NCBI GenBank assembly: GCA_002105175.1
Contig: MCGE01000052.1
Span: 116,512-180,511 of the forward strand
DNA from: Absidia repens
Taxonomy: Eukaryota > Mucoromycota > Mucoromycetes > Mucorales > Cunninghamellaceae
Reading direction: 5' to 3'
Length of the DNA stretch: 64,000 nt
Position numbers and translations under genes: made by a program. This document shows positions 24,936-35,594 of the stretch, piece after piece (positions within the stretch are counted from its first letter, which is position 1; each line of letters opens with the position of its first letter). A model generated the notes under the pieces. It was given only the letters and a program-made list of their open reading frames with translations, was not told the origin of the DNA and did no database searches.

Positions 24936-26220
24936 TGTTGTATTATTAAATGGAATAGAACTTGTTATCAAGTATTGTGAAACTTTGGACGATTCTTTAT
25001 TTTTATTTAAATATATTGTCTTAATTATACTGATGTGAAGGTACATGGGCATGTAAAAATAGGGGTGATGAATATGATTGTAATGATCATATTTGCTGCT
25101 CATATTTTACTATTTAATTTTTATATATAATGATCATAGTTTACTGCCTTAACTATTTTATTCTATTCCCAACCACATTCTTTCCACCACTCTCTTATAT
25201 ATCCCCTAACATCCTCTACTACTCCAACCCTTATCACTATCAGCATCTACTTTTATTTCCTATTCATCTTTTTACTACCACCTTCCCCAATCGGAACATT
25301 CCACCGATTTAATATAAAAAAATGAATCAAATCAAATCCAATAAAGATCATTCAATTATCAACGTTCAAATATCACTGTTTTATTTCATAAACAAATCAA
25401 ACACTAATATCAAAGATCCACTTATCTTTCCAGTGTTCCTTTTTATACATCACGCTATATAATTCCTTGTCCTCATCAGACATTATTTTTGGTTGTCTCG
25501 TCTTCCATTGTTGAACCTAATTGTCTCGCTCCTAAAATGTAATTTGATCTCCGCTGTGTCCTTTGGCATTACTGTATGCCCATTGCATAATACATTTGTC
25601 TAATTGTATATTTTAGTATTCTATACATCTAGTCACGCCTAGTTTTCTTCATTACTATATATACATACTTCTCCCCTGTTCTTTATTATTGTAAGCTCCA
25701 TTCAATAATAGTCATGCTAATCTCTACATTGGTCTAATCATCCTTTCTGTCCATTTCCCCTGACGTGCACACCTATCACTATAGGTGCAAGTACACATTC
25801 CCCATTCTTAAACCTTGACACTTCAGACTAGTTCCCCCTTTTCTATACTTCATTCCTTTTTAGACACTTTTATACCGTTATTTTAGAGTAGTTTCCCTTA
25901 TCACATTTCATTCTTATTAGTATAGTGTTGATTGTTATGATCAAGTCATGATTCAATAAAAAGTTTTTTATTTTCAATATACAATGGATGGTAAAGCTAT
26001 TCTCAATATGAAGCTATCCTATAAAGTATTCTACTGTGCGATATAAAAAAGGACAGGGGTCCAACGTTGGGTGGTGTGACCTGTGGCCACGAAATAATGG
26101 GTCTGAAGTTGTCTGTATGGTTGGGATTAGTAGAATGACGGAGAAGATCTAGGTGCATTGGTGAGATGAAGAGCGTGGTTGACTGTGGTCCTAAAATGAA
26201 AGAGGGCAATTGCAAAGAAA
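24936..26220. repeat. Repeat R3 and flanks
   Basis: 25320-25860 is found in reverse at 48150-48690 (shared blocks AACGTTCAAATATCACTGTT, GACATTATTTT.GTTGTCT, AGTCACGCCTAGT, CACCTATCACTATAGGTG). The remainder is AT-rich without coding ORFs. An R1-like block (ATTCAATAAAAAGTTTTTTA) lies near 25950. Confidence 0.6.
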
Positions 26221-26279
26221 GAGAAAGAGAGACCTTCTGTTAGACAATTGAAGTTGTCGTAAAAAAAAAATAGAGTGAA

Positions 26280-26470
26280 CTAATACACTATCGCGCTTGT
26301 CACAGCGCCAAAAAAATCACGGAATTTTTTTAAAATGTGAAATAATACGCTATCGCGCTTGTCACCGCGAAAAAAAAATCGCGAAGTCAAAATATGAAAT
26401 TTTTTTTTCACGAGTCACCGAGAAAAAAAAAAGTCGCGAAGTCAATATTTTTTTCACAAGGTATTTATTT
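26280..26470 (+). promoter_or_regulatory. Repeated CG-rich motifs upstream of the 26551 gene
   Basis: Two near-identical copies of CTATCGCGCTTGTCAC (about 26289 and 26350) are followed by three A-tract units containing TCGCGAA or TCACCGAG. CG dinucleotides are otherwise scarce in the flanks. The position 80-270 bp before the start codon suggests a promoter; the binding factor is unknown. Confidence 0.4.
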
Positions 26471-26550
26471 CCCGCACAATTTTTTTTTCCTTTTCCCTTT
26501 TCCTTTTTTTTTTTTACTCATACTTAATTACGATTCTGATTGCCATCGAC

Positions 26551-28792
26551 ATGCTTCTCTTGCTCTGTTTCTTTGCCTTTCTTTATTACGTTTTCTTTTA
26601 CCACTCCCCTCAGGTCAATTGGGTTATTGGCCGTATCAGTACTGTCGCAAGACTTTACTGTTGCGATCCCGATGCCCTTTGTCTGATGTTGTTTGCGCTC
26701 CCGGGTTGGCTCCTTCACAGTAAGCAATTTTTATGACGAAACAAGGCACATTCACTGGGGGCTCACCATTCTTCTTCTTTTTTTCATAGACGTGGCCAAC
26801 TGGGTAATGTTGGATCTCTTGGGTCTCGCTTCTGGCTTTTCCTTTGAACCCCTTCATCCCTCGGTTGAATGCTTCAGCAATGAAGCCCGTTGCCAGAAGC
26901 TGCACAAATTGGACTCCAGTAAGTCAACTAACGAAGATCTAAATGAACATGAGTTTGCTCACTAACTTTTTTTTTCTTTATTTTTTTTTCTTCACTTGCT
27001 TCCATGCCTCCCAGGTCCAGTTTGTAATTCCAACTCCGACTCTTCTCGTTTTGTGACCCTGCGTTCTGTGCGAATGAAGTCAGTGTCACTTGCACCCATG
27101 GCTGCTCCTGTGCCGATTCTGTCCGTGGTGACATTAGCTCCGGCTTATGCTCATCCTGCACCTACTGTGCCAGCTGCTTTCCGTGGGGTCTCGTGCTCTG
27201 TACAGACTGAGCCAGTCGCTCCTGTGTCCCCTTCTCTTTCGGTGCCTCCTGTTGTTGCGCCATCTATGCCTTCGGTGCCCTCGGTTCCTGAACCAGTAGT
27301 TGCTCCTGCTCATGCTGCTCTTCCTGAACCCGTTGTGCTCGATGTGCCTGATGTGCCACCATCAGTGCCTGAAATGGGTCCTTTTGCCGTGGCTACATTG
27401 CCTGTTGTCCCATTGCCTGACAACAGTGCCTTTGATGCCGTTGAAGCATGTGCTCCTGCTACTGCTGATGCGGTTATCATTGCTAGCCATCTGGCTGGTA
27501 TGGCTGCCGTCGATGGGATTGTTGCCTCGCGCCCCTGTCGATCGGTTTACGGTAAAGCGAACGCTTATATTAAGCCTAGCCGTCGCCGTAGCCATGCCAC
27601 CACTGCTCGACCTAGCGATCGATTCTCGGTTGGTCGCCAAGGTCCCCAACCTCACCAGTACAAAAAACGGTGCATCGCAGAAATGCGTTCCCGGGCGCTG
27701 AACTCGGCTGAGGCTGTTGATGAGGATGAAGGAATGGGTTCGCCCTGCCCTGAATCCAATGACGCAACATTGGGTTGTGGTAGTGTGCTTGTTGGCGTCA
27801 AGCAACCCTGCTCCTGGTCCCGCTGCCATATCACTGGCCCAATCAATTCTCACTCTGTGGAATTTTGTGCCGCAGCCCGGGCCACACTTTTCAAGTGTTG
27901 GAGCACCATCATGCGACGGCACTTTGTCTTTTTCAAGGTCCAAAAGCGCCAAATGGTCTGGTCACCCATTTTTGGCCTTGTTGACGATGCTGCTGATTGC
28001 ATGATGGAAGTAGTTGACGAAATGGATGTGGAAGATGTTGTGGTTTCTCCTATGGTTGTTGATGGTGGTGTTTTCCCTGCTCAAGCCCAACTGGTTCCTC
28101 TCTTCCCTCCTGTCGCTACTTTTGTTCCTGCTGTCTCTGTGCCTGTTTCTGCTCCTGTCACTGATCCTGTTTTCGGTTGCATGCCCGCACCCGTGGCAAT
28201 GGACATTTGCATTCCTTCGGAAGCTGCATCTGTTCCTGACCCTCGCGTGGCCACTGCTCCAAAACCTGCTCCTTTGGCATTGAACAGGTATGCCACTGTC
28301 CCTGTCGCTGATGGCAAGGAAAACAAGGACTCTGCTTCGAGTGTGTCTTCGGACACTACTCCTGTGGATGCTCCCTCTGTTGCCTCTGCATCACGACGTG
28401 CGCCTTTGGCATTGAACAGGTATGTCACTGTCCCTGTCGCTGATGGCAAGGAAAACAAGGACTCTGCTTCGAGTGTGTCTTCGGACGCTACTCCTGTGGA
28501 TGCTCCCTCTGTTGCCCCTGCATCACGACGTGCGCCTTTGGCTTCATTGCCAGCAGAAGAGGTGGACCAACGCAAATTGCCCAGTAACATTGCGTCTTCC
28601 GCTCAGGCCTCTTCGACCTCTGTCACAGCCGCTTGCCCCGAGCCTGCTCTTGACTTATCGAAAGCCATTGACGAAGCCAATTCACTGCTGGACCTGGTGG
28701 AAACTGACGACGATATTCAATCCCTTTGGGATAAAATCGACGCCATTGAAAAAGCAGCAGCTGCGTTGGAAGCCTTGGAGGACACGGAATAA
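26551..28792 (+). CDS. Pro/Ala/Val-rich protein of unknown function, three exons
   Basis: Exons 26551-26719, 26790-26918 and 27015-28792 join in phase to 691 aa. The first ~20 residues are strongly hydrophobic (MLLLLCFFAFLYYVFFYHSP), a signal peptide or anchor. A Cys-containing region follows, then a Pro/Val/Ala-rich stretch (PSVPEPVVAPAHAALPEPVV), a basic segment (YIKPSRRRSHATTARPSDRF), and another low-complexity part. Inside it a 44-residue unit (LALNRYATVPVADGKENKDS..) is duplicated in tandem at 28274-28405 and 28406-28537 with few changes. The end is acidic and helical (DDIQSLWDKIDAIEKAAAAL). Codon use is GC-richer than in the neighbouring genes. I do not recognise the family. Confidence 0.65.
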
Positions 28793-28884
28793 CTGGATTC
28801 CCGGTATTTGATACCAATCCTCCTCTTTGCCTTGACTGACCGCGTGGTGTGACCCCCCTCTTTCCCTTTCCATTGGCGCATCAG

Positions 28885-29306
28885 ATGATCCATTCGCTTC
28901 GTCCGACTGGTGTTCGTGATTTCATTGCTACTCGTAAGGGTGGTGGTGTAAGCGGCACTCAGAAGGCATTTACCATGGCGTTTTGGTAATGATGTTGGTT
29001 GTTTTTTTTTTACTTCCTGCCAGTGGCGCGGCACCAGTCATGGTGGAACCCAGGGCATCCTCTTCTGCTTCGGTAGTTGGGGTCTCATTTGCCCTCTCCT
29101 TTCTGCACATTGCCCCCCTGCCCCTCCATTTGTGTCAGTCTGGTCTGTGGCCTGCCCGCCCTCCAATCGATCATCCATCTCGTTGCCTCTTGGTGGCCCT
29201 CCATTTTTTTTTTGGTGTGGATTCTCTTGATGGTAACTTGCCGGTTTCAGCCTGGAAAATCGTGAAGCCTCATTGTCTTCGATCAAAAGATGCGATGGTG
29301 GTCTAG
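28885..29306 (+). CDS. Possible small two-exon gene
   Basis: An ATG 92 bases after the previous stop opens exon 28885-28985 (MIHSLRPTGVRDFIATRKGG..), which joins through a 38-nt GT..AG intron to 29024-29306. The joined frame is 127 codons with a hydrophobic middle (SFALSFLHIAPLPLHLCQSG). The intron is short for this window, where supported introns are 66-256 nt. The frame could be chance in a stop-poor, GC-richer stretch. Confidence 0.3.
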
Positions 29307-29504
29307 CGTGGTTGTTATCGTGGGATTCGTCCATGGATTTATCGTTTGGTTGTATCTTTTTTGGTGGTGGATCGGTTGTGTTTCCTCTGGTATGTCTCTG
29401 CTTTGCCCCCTGCGTTTCTCCTTTGGTTCACACCGATGTTGTTGATGTTTGATCTCCCTCGTGCGTGCCCCTCTTTCCCTTGGGTGATCATCTTTGTTTC
29501 TGGT

Positions 29505-30350
29505 GTTGAAGGATCTGAGTGGTAAGAAAAACATTGGACAATACATATATCAGGGAAGAATAGGGTACTTATACTGTATATTTTTTTTGGTCAGATCTGT
29601 CATGGTGATGACTCCGTCGCGCCCCCTTTCCTTGGTTTGTTGCTGGCCTTGGTTAGGGATTGTTGCCTGCCCTGTGATATGGATGTCGGACGAACCTGGT
29701 AAGAAAGAGACGTCTAGAGAAATAGAATGGAAACAAAATAATTACTCAACCTTTTTATAATTTGTACTGTAGACCTTGTGGTGGTGGTGGTGTTAGGTGT
29801 TTGAAGGATCTGAGTGGTAAGAAAAACATCGGTGAATCCAAATATAGGGAAAAAATAGGGTACTTATAAATCTTTTTTTTTTTTTGGTAGATCCAGTATG
29901 GTGATGATTCCGTCGCGCCCCCTTTCCTCGGTTTGTTGTTGGCCTTGGTTAGGGATTGTTGCCTGTCCTGTGATATGGATGTCGGATGAACCTGGTAAGA
30001 AAGGAACTTTTAGAGAAATGGGATCGAACTGCAATAATTACTCAACCTTCCTATAATTTGTATTGTAGATCTTGTGGTGGTGGTGTTGAGGATCTGAGTG
30101 GTAAGGAACAAAGTGGCAGATACGAACCAAGAGGAGAATGAATACTTATAAATCTTTTTTTTTTTGGTAGATCCGGCATGGTGATGATTCCGTCGCGCCC
30201 CCTTTCCTCGGTTTGTTGTTGGCCTTGGTTAGGGATTGTTGCCTGTCCTGTGGTATGGATGTCGGATGAACCTGGTAAGAAAGGAACTTCTAGAAAAATG
30301 GGATTGAACTGAAATACTTTACTTACTTTTATTTTATGGGTTTATTGTAG
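29505..30350 (+). repeat. Tandem array of splice-site-bounded modules
   Basis: Three copies of an exon-like block of exactly 104 nt (29595-29698, 29891-29994, 30171-30274) are each preceded by a T-rich tract ending GGTCAG or GGTAG and followed by GTAAGAAAG. Between them sit shorter blocks (29773-29816, 30069-30100), also bounded by TAG and GTAAG. Intron-like parts retain TTACTCAAC before the acceptor. None of the phase combinations I tried stays open when blocks are joined, so this is not a simple coding gene. Confidence 0.6.
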
Positions 30351-31795
30351 TTTTTGTAGCGGCATTGTCGGTGTAGGCGTGCTGCCGTTTTTTGTTTTGG
30401 TGGTTGGCCTTGGTGTTGGCCTTTTCTTTGGGCCCTGTGTGGTCTTGTCTTTTCCGGGCCTTGTGGTGTTGGGTTCTTCTGGGCCCTGTTGTGACGGGCT
30501 TGCTTTAGGCCTTGTTGTTGTGTCGTCGTTTCCGGCACTGGTGTGGTTTTTTGGGCCCTGTTGTGCGCTTGGTTCTGTCTGGGCCTTTCCGTCTCCTTGG
30601 TGTCCGCCCTCGTTTTCGGGTGTCGGTGACGTTTGGGTGCTGTTTTTTGGTGGCACCAACCCTCAGGTAGTCATCCAATTTGCCTGGGGGTCATACCGGT
30701 TTTTCCTTTGTTGCCCGGGCCTCCCTTCCCTTACACCAATGGTCTGGCTCGGGCAATCCTTGTTTAAGGCCAATATCCTAAAATTGCTATATGGGATATT
30801 GGCCTTTCAATATGTCCTGATGATGTCAAGGTAATTATACAGAAAAGGGGAATAGGGAAAACGATAGCTTCAAACAAATGTACTCAACTTTTTTTTTTTT
30901 TTTTTTTTTTTTTTTACATTTCACCTATATGAAATTGTCTTACTTAGATCTCAACGTGAAGCTGGCTTCTCTTCCTCAATCTGTCTCCGGGAGATTCTGT
31001 TGACGCCTTTCTGGAAAATGTCTTTGGTGGCTGGTCTTCTGGTCCTAAAGTAACGGTGAATGTCTGTTAGCTAGCTCGAAGGTGATCCCGTGTCCCCATT
31101 AGATCCATATTCAAGCCGATTCATGTCAATCTCTTTGTGGTTTGCAGGCTGCGTGTCAGAATCCGGACCAACTGGTAAGTCATTCGCCCACATGGATCTC
31201 ATTGAACTGATGCTTTGTGTGAAGGTAATTTTTATTACCTAGCCTGCTATATCCATTTTTTTTTGGATGAACGGTCAATGACATCTATGAGTAGCTTTGA
31301 AATATAAGTTGCACTTGCGGATGGCTTACAGTGGGTTTATTCTCACCTGTTTCGCCCCTTTTTTTTTGAAACAGGCCGGCAATTGTGACATTAGCGCTTT
31401 CCTGTTTTTAGGTCCTTTTTTCTGTGCTCGTTCCTCTGTTCTCTTGATGTCGTTTCTCTCCCTGCTTGCCTACAATTGGTTCCCGGTCTTTCTCTGGTTT
31501 GGCTCTGGTTTGTCTCTAGTTTTTCTCTGGTATTTCTCTGGTTTGTCTCTGGTATTTGTCTGGTCCGTCTCTGGTTGGTCCCTGTTGGTTGGTTGGTGAT
31601 TTGGTTGACATGACATCAAGAAAAAAAAGGACGAAGATATGGGTGAGGCATGGGACACAAAGAGCAAGGATGCTAAAAGGACCACCGTTACTTGGGACTA
31701 GTGGACTTGCCGCCTTGGACATTTTTTGGAAAGGTAAGCACAAAAAGTTAACGGGATTTCTTTGGGGTGCATTATGACTAGGATTATCTGACAAT
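30351..31795. other. T/G-rich low-complexity region
   Basis: The plus strand is rich in GTTGG/TTCTGGGCC text; 31490-31605 holds degenerate TCTCTGGTTTG repeats. Further GTAAGT-like donors and AG acceptors occur (30831, 31171), extending the spliced look of the preceding array. ORFs on both strands here are low complexity and unrecognised. Confidence 0.4.
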
Positions 31796-32985
31796 ATGGT
31801 AGTCTTGGTCTTTGCCGGTGGATCGTTGGGGTCCTTCTATCTCTTTATTGGTTCCTTCCCTCATGGTGGTTATCAAAATGTTATTGGCAGTTATCAAATT
31901 ATTCAAGTACTGCGTTGGCCATTACCGGAACAAGGATCCCCAACCTCAACTGCTGGAGGGGTCATTAGTCTCTACACCGGAGTGTGTATGTGTATAGCTT
32001 GTCATCAATTGCTGTCACCTTGGCTTTATGGCCTATCATTTGGTTTGATCGTTTATTACCATCTGGTGTTCTTTGGTAGTCTTTTTGGCAGGACAAGTCG
32101 CATTTTGGACCATATGCAAGAATCCCTCCCTCCCTCTTCCTTATGGAGCAAATTTGGTCGTCTCTATACCAATTTGCTTTGGTTCTTGTGGTCCATTGTT
32201 TTTTGCTCGATTGGGGCAACTTTCTCTTTGCATGGTTATCAAGTCATTCGTTATGGATTTATTGACTCCCTCTTCTGTTGATTTATCTACCCACTTGGTG
32301 GCCTTCAAGGACTTCTTTTTTGGCTGGGCAATTTGCTTTCCTTTGGGCTTATGCAAGAACTACTCCTTACTCCCTCTTTTGCGTTATCAATCGTCATCTC
32401 TATGTTGATTTCGCTTTTGTGTTCTTGTGCCTATTGGTTATTGCTCGGCTGGGGCAACTCTTTCCCTCTTTGTATGGTTATCAAGTCATTTGTTATGGAT
32501 TTATTGACTCCCTCTTCTGTTGATTTATCTACCCACTTGGTGACCTTCAAGGACTTCTTTTTTGGCTGGGCAATTTGTTCTCCTTTGGGCTTGTGCAAGA
32601 ACTACTCCTCTGTCTTTTGCGTCATCAGTCGTCTCTTTGTTGATTTCGCTTTTGTGTTCTTGTGTCTATTGGTTATTGCTCGGCTGGGGCAACTCTTTCT
32701 CTCTTTGTATGGTTATCAAGTCATTTGTTATGGATTTATTGACTCCCTCTTCTGTTGATTTATCTACCCACTTGGTGACCTTCAAGGACTTCTTTTTTGG
32801 CTGGGCAATTTGCTTTCCTTTGGGCTTATGCAAGAACTACTCCTCACTCCCTCTTTTGCGTTATCAATCGTCATCTCTTTGTTGATTTCGCTTTTGTGTT
32901 CTTGTGTCTATTGGTTATTGCTCGGCTGGGGCAACTCTTTCTCTCTTTTTGTATGGCTATCAGGTACTCTGGTCAGCTTCACTAG
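31796..32985 (+). repeat. Tandem repeat, period about 236-244 bp
   Basis: The unit (GGTTATCAAGTCATT.., TGACTCCCTCTTCTGTTGAT.., TTTTTTGGCTGGGCAATTTG..) recurs with starts near 32234, 32475, 32711 and 32955. The spacings 241, 236 and 244 are not multiples of three, so the frame changes from unit to unit and the overlapping hydrophobic ORFs are repeat by-products. 31796-32233 is related single-copy leader sequence. Confidence 0.7.
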
Positions 32986-33124
32986 CGATCTCGATGGCTT
33001 TCTATGACGACAGCAACAACAACAACAACAGCTTTATTAGAAACTCTTTTAAATTGGATGGTCACCAAGTGCCTTTGCTACGTTTATCAAGTACCGCATC
33101 TCTTGGTTTTATTTTGCTACACAC

Positions 33125-33991
33125 TTGGTATCGACCTCCATTGCAATTTCATGGCTTACTTTGGAACAAATGTTTATGTTGGGAACCATCATACCTACAG
33201 GTATTTCTGTAATGGCTACAAGAGGCCCAACTATGGACTGGAATTATTTTGTTTATTATACATTATGGCGACGACCTCCATGCAACTTCTCCATTGTGAT
33301 TTTTTGGAAACTACTATCCTTGTTGGGAACCATCACATCTACAAGTAGTGCGGCGATGGCTACAAGAGGCTCAACTGCGGATATCATACATGGATCCTTT
33401 GGAGGAATATCAACATCAATTGACACCTTTTTATCAAGACTGCGATGGGGTATGTCACTTTTTTTGGCTCCATGGTATCAGGGACAAGAAATAGAGCTTC
33501 TCAAGACACTTGCTCTACTATACGAAAACAAGATGCGGAATGTCTTCCACTGTATTGCAGCCATGGATAAAAAAAATATTGGTGATGCAACTGCTGCCTT
33601 GATCCTTCTTTTGTATATGTTATGGGCAAAATACATGTGCCATAATCTGGATCTCCCTTCTTATACTGATATTTCGGAAGAAATCAAACGATGCGGTGAC
33701 CTCGACTGGATGCGCTTCTTGGGATTGTTAGCGCAACCATGGAAATGGCTTGTGCAAATCGATGGATGGACGTCTGGGTACTCTTGTTTGACACCACAAG
33801 GTATCTTTCCTCTAGAAATATGGCATGGCAACATCTTCTATACATGCTATTCTCATTTCACGCACTTTGTGGCAACCACACCTGCTACATTGATATCTGG
33901 GGCCTTTCCAACAACATTATCTCAAACCTTTATTCAGTCAAATTGGCAGCAGTTGGCATCAAATGAAAACTTAGTTCGGTATGAAAATTGA
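33125..33991 (+). CDS. Unrecognised 288-codon ORF
   Basis: The first ~80 codons cover two degenerate copies of a 118-bp unit (GGGAACCATCA..TACA, ATGGCTACAAGAGG). The remaining ~200 codons are single copy and have balanced composition (LLYENKMRNVFHCIAAMDKK, YTDISEEIKRCGDLDWMRFL, WKWLVQIDGWTSG, GNIFYTCYSHFTHF). No domain was recognised. No intron is needed. The frame ends just before a poly-A/G microsatellite. It may be a real gene or a fragment of one. Confidence 0.35.
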   Translation: MVSTSIAISWLTLEQMFMLGTIIPTGISVMATRGPTMDWNYFVYYTLWRRPPCNFSIVIFWKLLSLLGTITSTSSAAMATRGSTADIIHGSFGGISTSIDTFLSRLRWGMSLFLAPWYQGQEIELLKTLALLYENKMRNVFHCIAAMDKKNIGDATAALILLLYMLWAKYMCHNLDLPSYTDISEEIKRCGDLDWMRFLGLLAQPWKWLVQIDGWTSGYSCLTPQGIFPLEIWHGNIFYTCYSHFTHFVATTPATLISGAFPTTLSQTFIQSNWQQLASNENLVRYEN

Positions 33992-33998
33992 ACAAATA

Positions 33999-34054
33999 AG
34001 TACTAGAAAAAAAAATAGAAAAAAAAAAAGAAAAAAAAAAAAGAAAAAAAAAAG

Positions 34055-34086
<32 letters not shown>

Positions 34087-34165
34087 CAAAAAAAAAAAAA
34101 AAAAAAGAAAAAAAAAGAAAAAAAAAGAAAAAAAAAGAAAAAAAAAGAAAAAAAAGAAAAAAAAG
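33999..34165 (+). repeat. (A)nG microsatellite
   Basis: The region is almost entirely A tracts of 5-12 bases separated by single G. It creates a Lys-rich ORF without meaning. Confidence 0.9.
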
Positions 34166-34269
34166 GTTTTAGTTATAGTGATACACGTTAGTTATAGTTA
34201 TTCTCTTAGCTGTTACTACTACTATGGTTACTTTGGGCTACAATCGTGCATGGTTCACGTATTTCTCTG

Positions 34270-34800
34270 GTTTATGTGGTGGATATTCCTCTTATCAAGC
34301 AGACCTCTGCAATCTACTCCTCTCAGTATTATATGGCGGATCATCCTTTATCAAGCAGACCTCTACAATCTACTCCTCTCAGCATTATATGGCGGATCAT
34401 CCTTTATCAAGCAGACCTCTACATGCTACTCCTATGAATGTTATGGTGGATTCTCATTTTATCAAGCAGACATCTACATGCTTTCCTTACTCTCAATACA
34501 ATATGATATGATCGATCCTACCCTTATCAAGCAAACCTTGACATGCTACTCCTCACGGCATCCTCTGGTTGGTTCTCCTTCTATCAAACAGAAATATACA
34601 TGCTTCTCCTCCTCACAATAACCTATGGTGATCACCTTCTCTCCTATCAAAGCAGACACATACATGCTCATCCTTCTCTTAATACCTTATGGTCAATTCT
34701 CCCTTTATCAAGCACACATATGCATGCTTCTTCTTCTCACAATAATGTATGATGGTCCCTCCCTTATCAATATCTTATGGTGTATCCTTCTCTTATCCGG
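34270..34800 (+). repeat. Tandem repeat, 56-bp unit
   Basis: The core TATCAAGCAGACCTCTACA recurs at about 34295, 34351, 34407 and 34462, then in more diverged form to about 34800. The 56-bp period moves the frame at each unit, so several short overlapping ORFs share the same motif. Confidence 0.8.
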
Positions 34801-35317
34801 CAGACAATACGTGTACAGCATTATCGTTGGCCCCCTTATCAAGTGCAATCTTCGCAAATCTCTCTTCAGCTTATCAAAGCTTTATTCCACAACAGATACA
34901 ATAGTTTTTGAATATCATTAGTTTAGTGAATAGTAGTAGTATCAGTTTAGTTTAGCTCATATGAAATCCATCCATTGTTTGCAAATATCTATGTATATAC
35001 AAATAAATTACTCCTGTTGACATTCTATTTTACAGTGTCTAATTGTACAGTATGATGAATTATCTCTTTGTTTTTTTTTTTTTTTTTCAACCAAATTTCC
35101 ATACGAATCAATCTAGTGCAAAAAATTAGGTATATCAAATTAACTTTGTTCCACTTGATGGAATACTGTAACTTAGTTGACGTGATATCGCTGTAGATAT
35201 GGTAGAAATATAGTACATTAATAGAAGATGTTACAACGAAAACGTGATATAACAGAGATGAGTTTTACTAAGTAAAGTCTTTTTATAATGAAATGGGTGG
35301 GTGAAATAAACTCAAAG
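34801..35317. other. AT-rich spacer, no gene
   Basis: It contains a T tract near 35071-35087 and, from about 35240, sequence resembling the R/U5 part of the L1 and LC LTRs (ACGTGATATAACAGAGATG). No gene was seen. Confidence 0.4.
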
Positions 35318-35594
35318 GTAAGTAAGTGATACAATTGGTTACTCTTTTTATTTAATATTCAAACATGTCATATTTATATCTTTTTCTATAGCTAAGTGAG
35401 TCATAATGAAATGGGTACAAATTGGGATAATCTGAAGTGATGTTGGGGAAGTAATTTAGCGGGTGATGAAGTATGAATAAAATAAGGTATAGGGTAGTAC
35501 CTGTCAAAATGTCAAAATAAAGAAATGCGGAGCGGGGTATAAATAGATAAAGATGTGGAAGATGAGAAATAGGTTTGGGTATCACAAATACAAC
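35318..35594 (+). mobile_element. LTR-like repeat, family LC, second copy
   Basis: It is nearly identical to 16130-16405 up to the terminal TATCACAAATACAACA. It sits against the left end of a PiggyBac transposase fragment. Confidence 0.6.

Noticed and set aside
28790..28884. Read-through or splicing past the TAA of the 691-aa gene into the next ORF
   Set aside because: A plausible donor lies at 28801 and acceptor at 28884, but the joined frame meets TGA at once and the stop precedes the donor.
30342..30659. Hydrophilic 105-codon minus ORF (Thr/Pro/Lys-rich)
   Set aside because: It is the complement of a GTTGG/GGGCC-rich low-complexity stretch, has a non-ATG start and no exon partner.
33981..34172. 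63-codon Lys-rich ORF
   Set aside because: It is translation of the (A)nG microsatellite.
34270..34800. CRISPR-like regular repeats
   Set aside because: The 56-bp units are continuous without unique spacers, and the DNA is eukaryotic.
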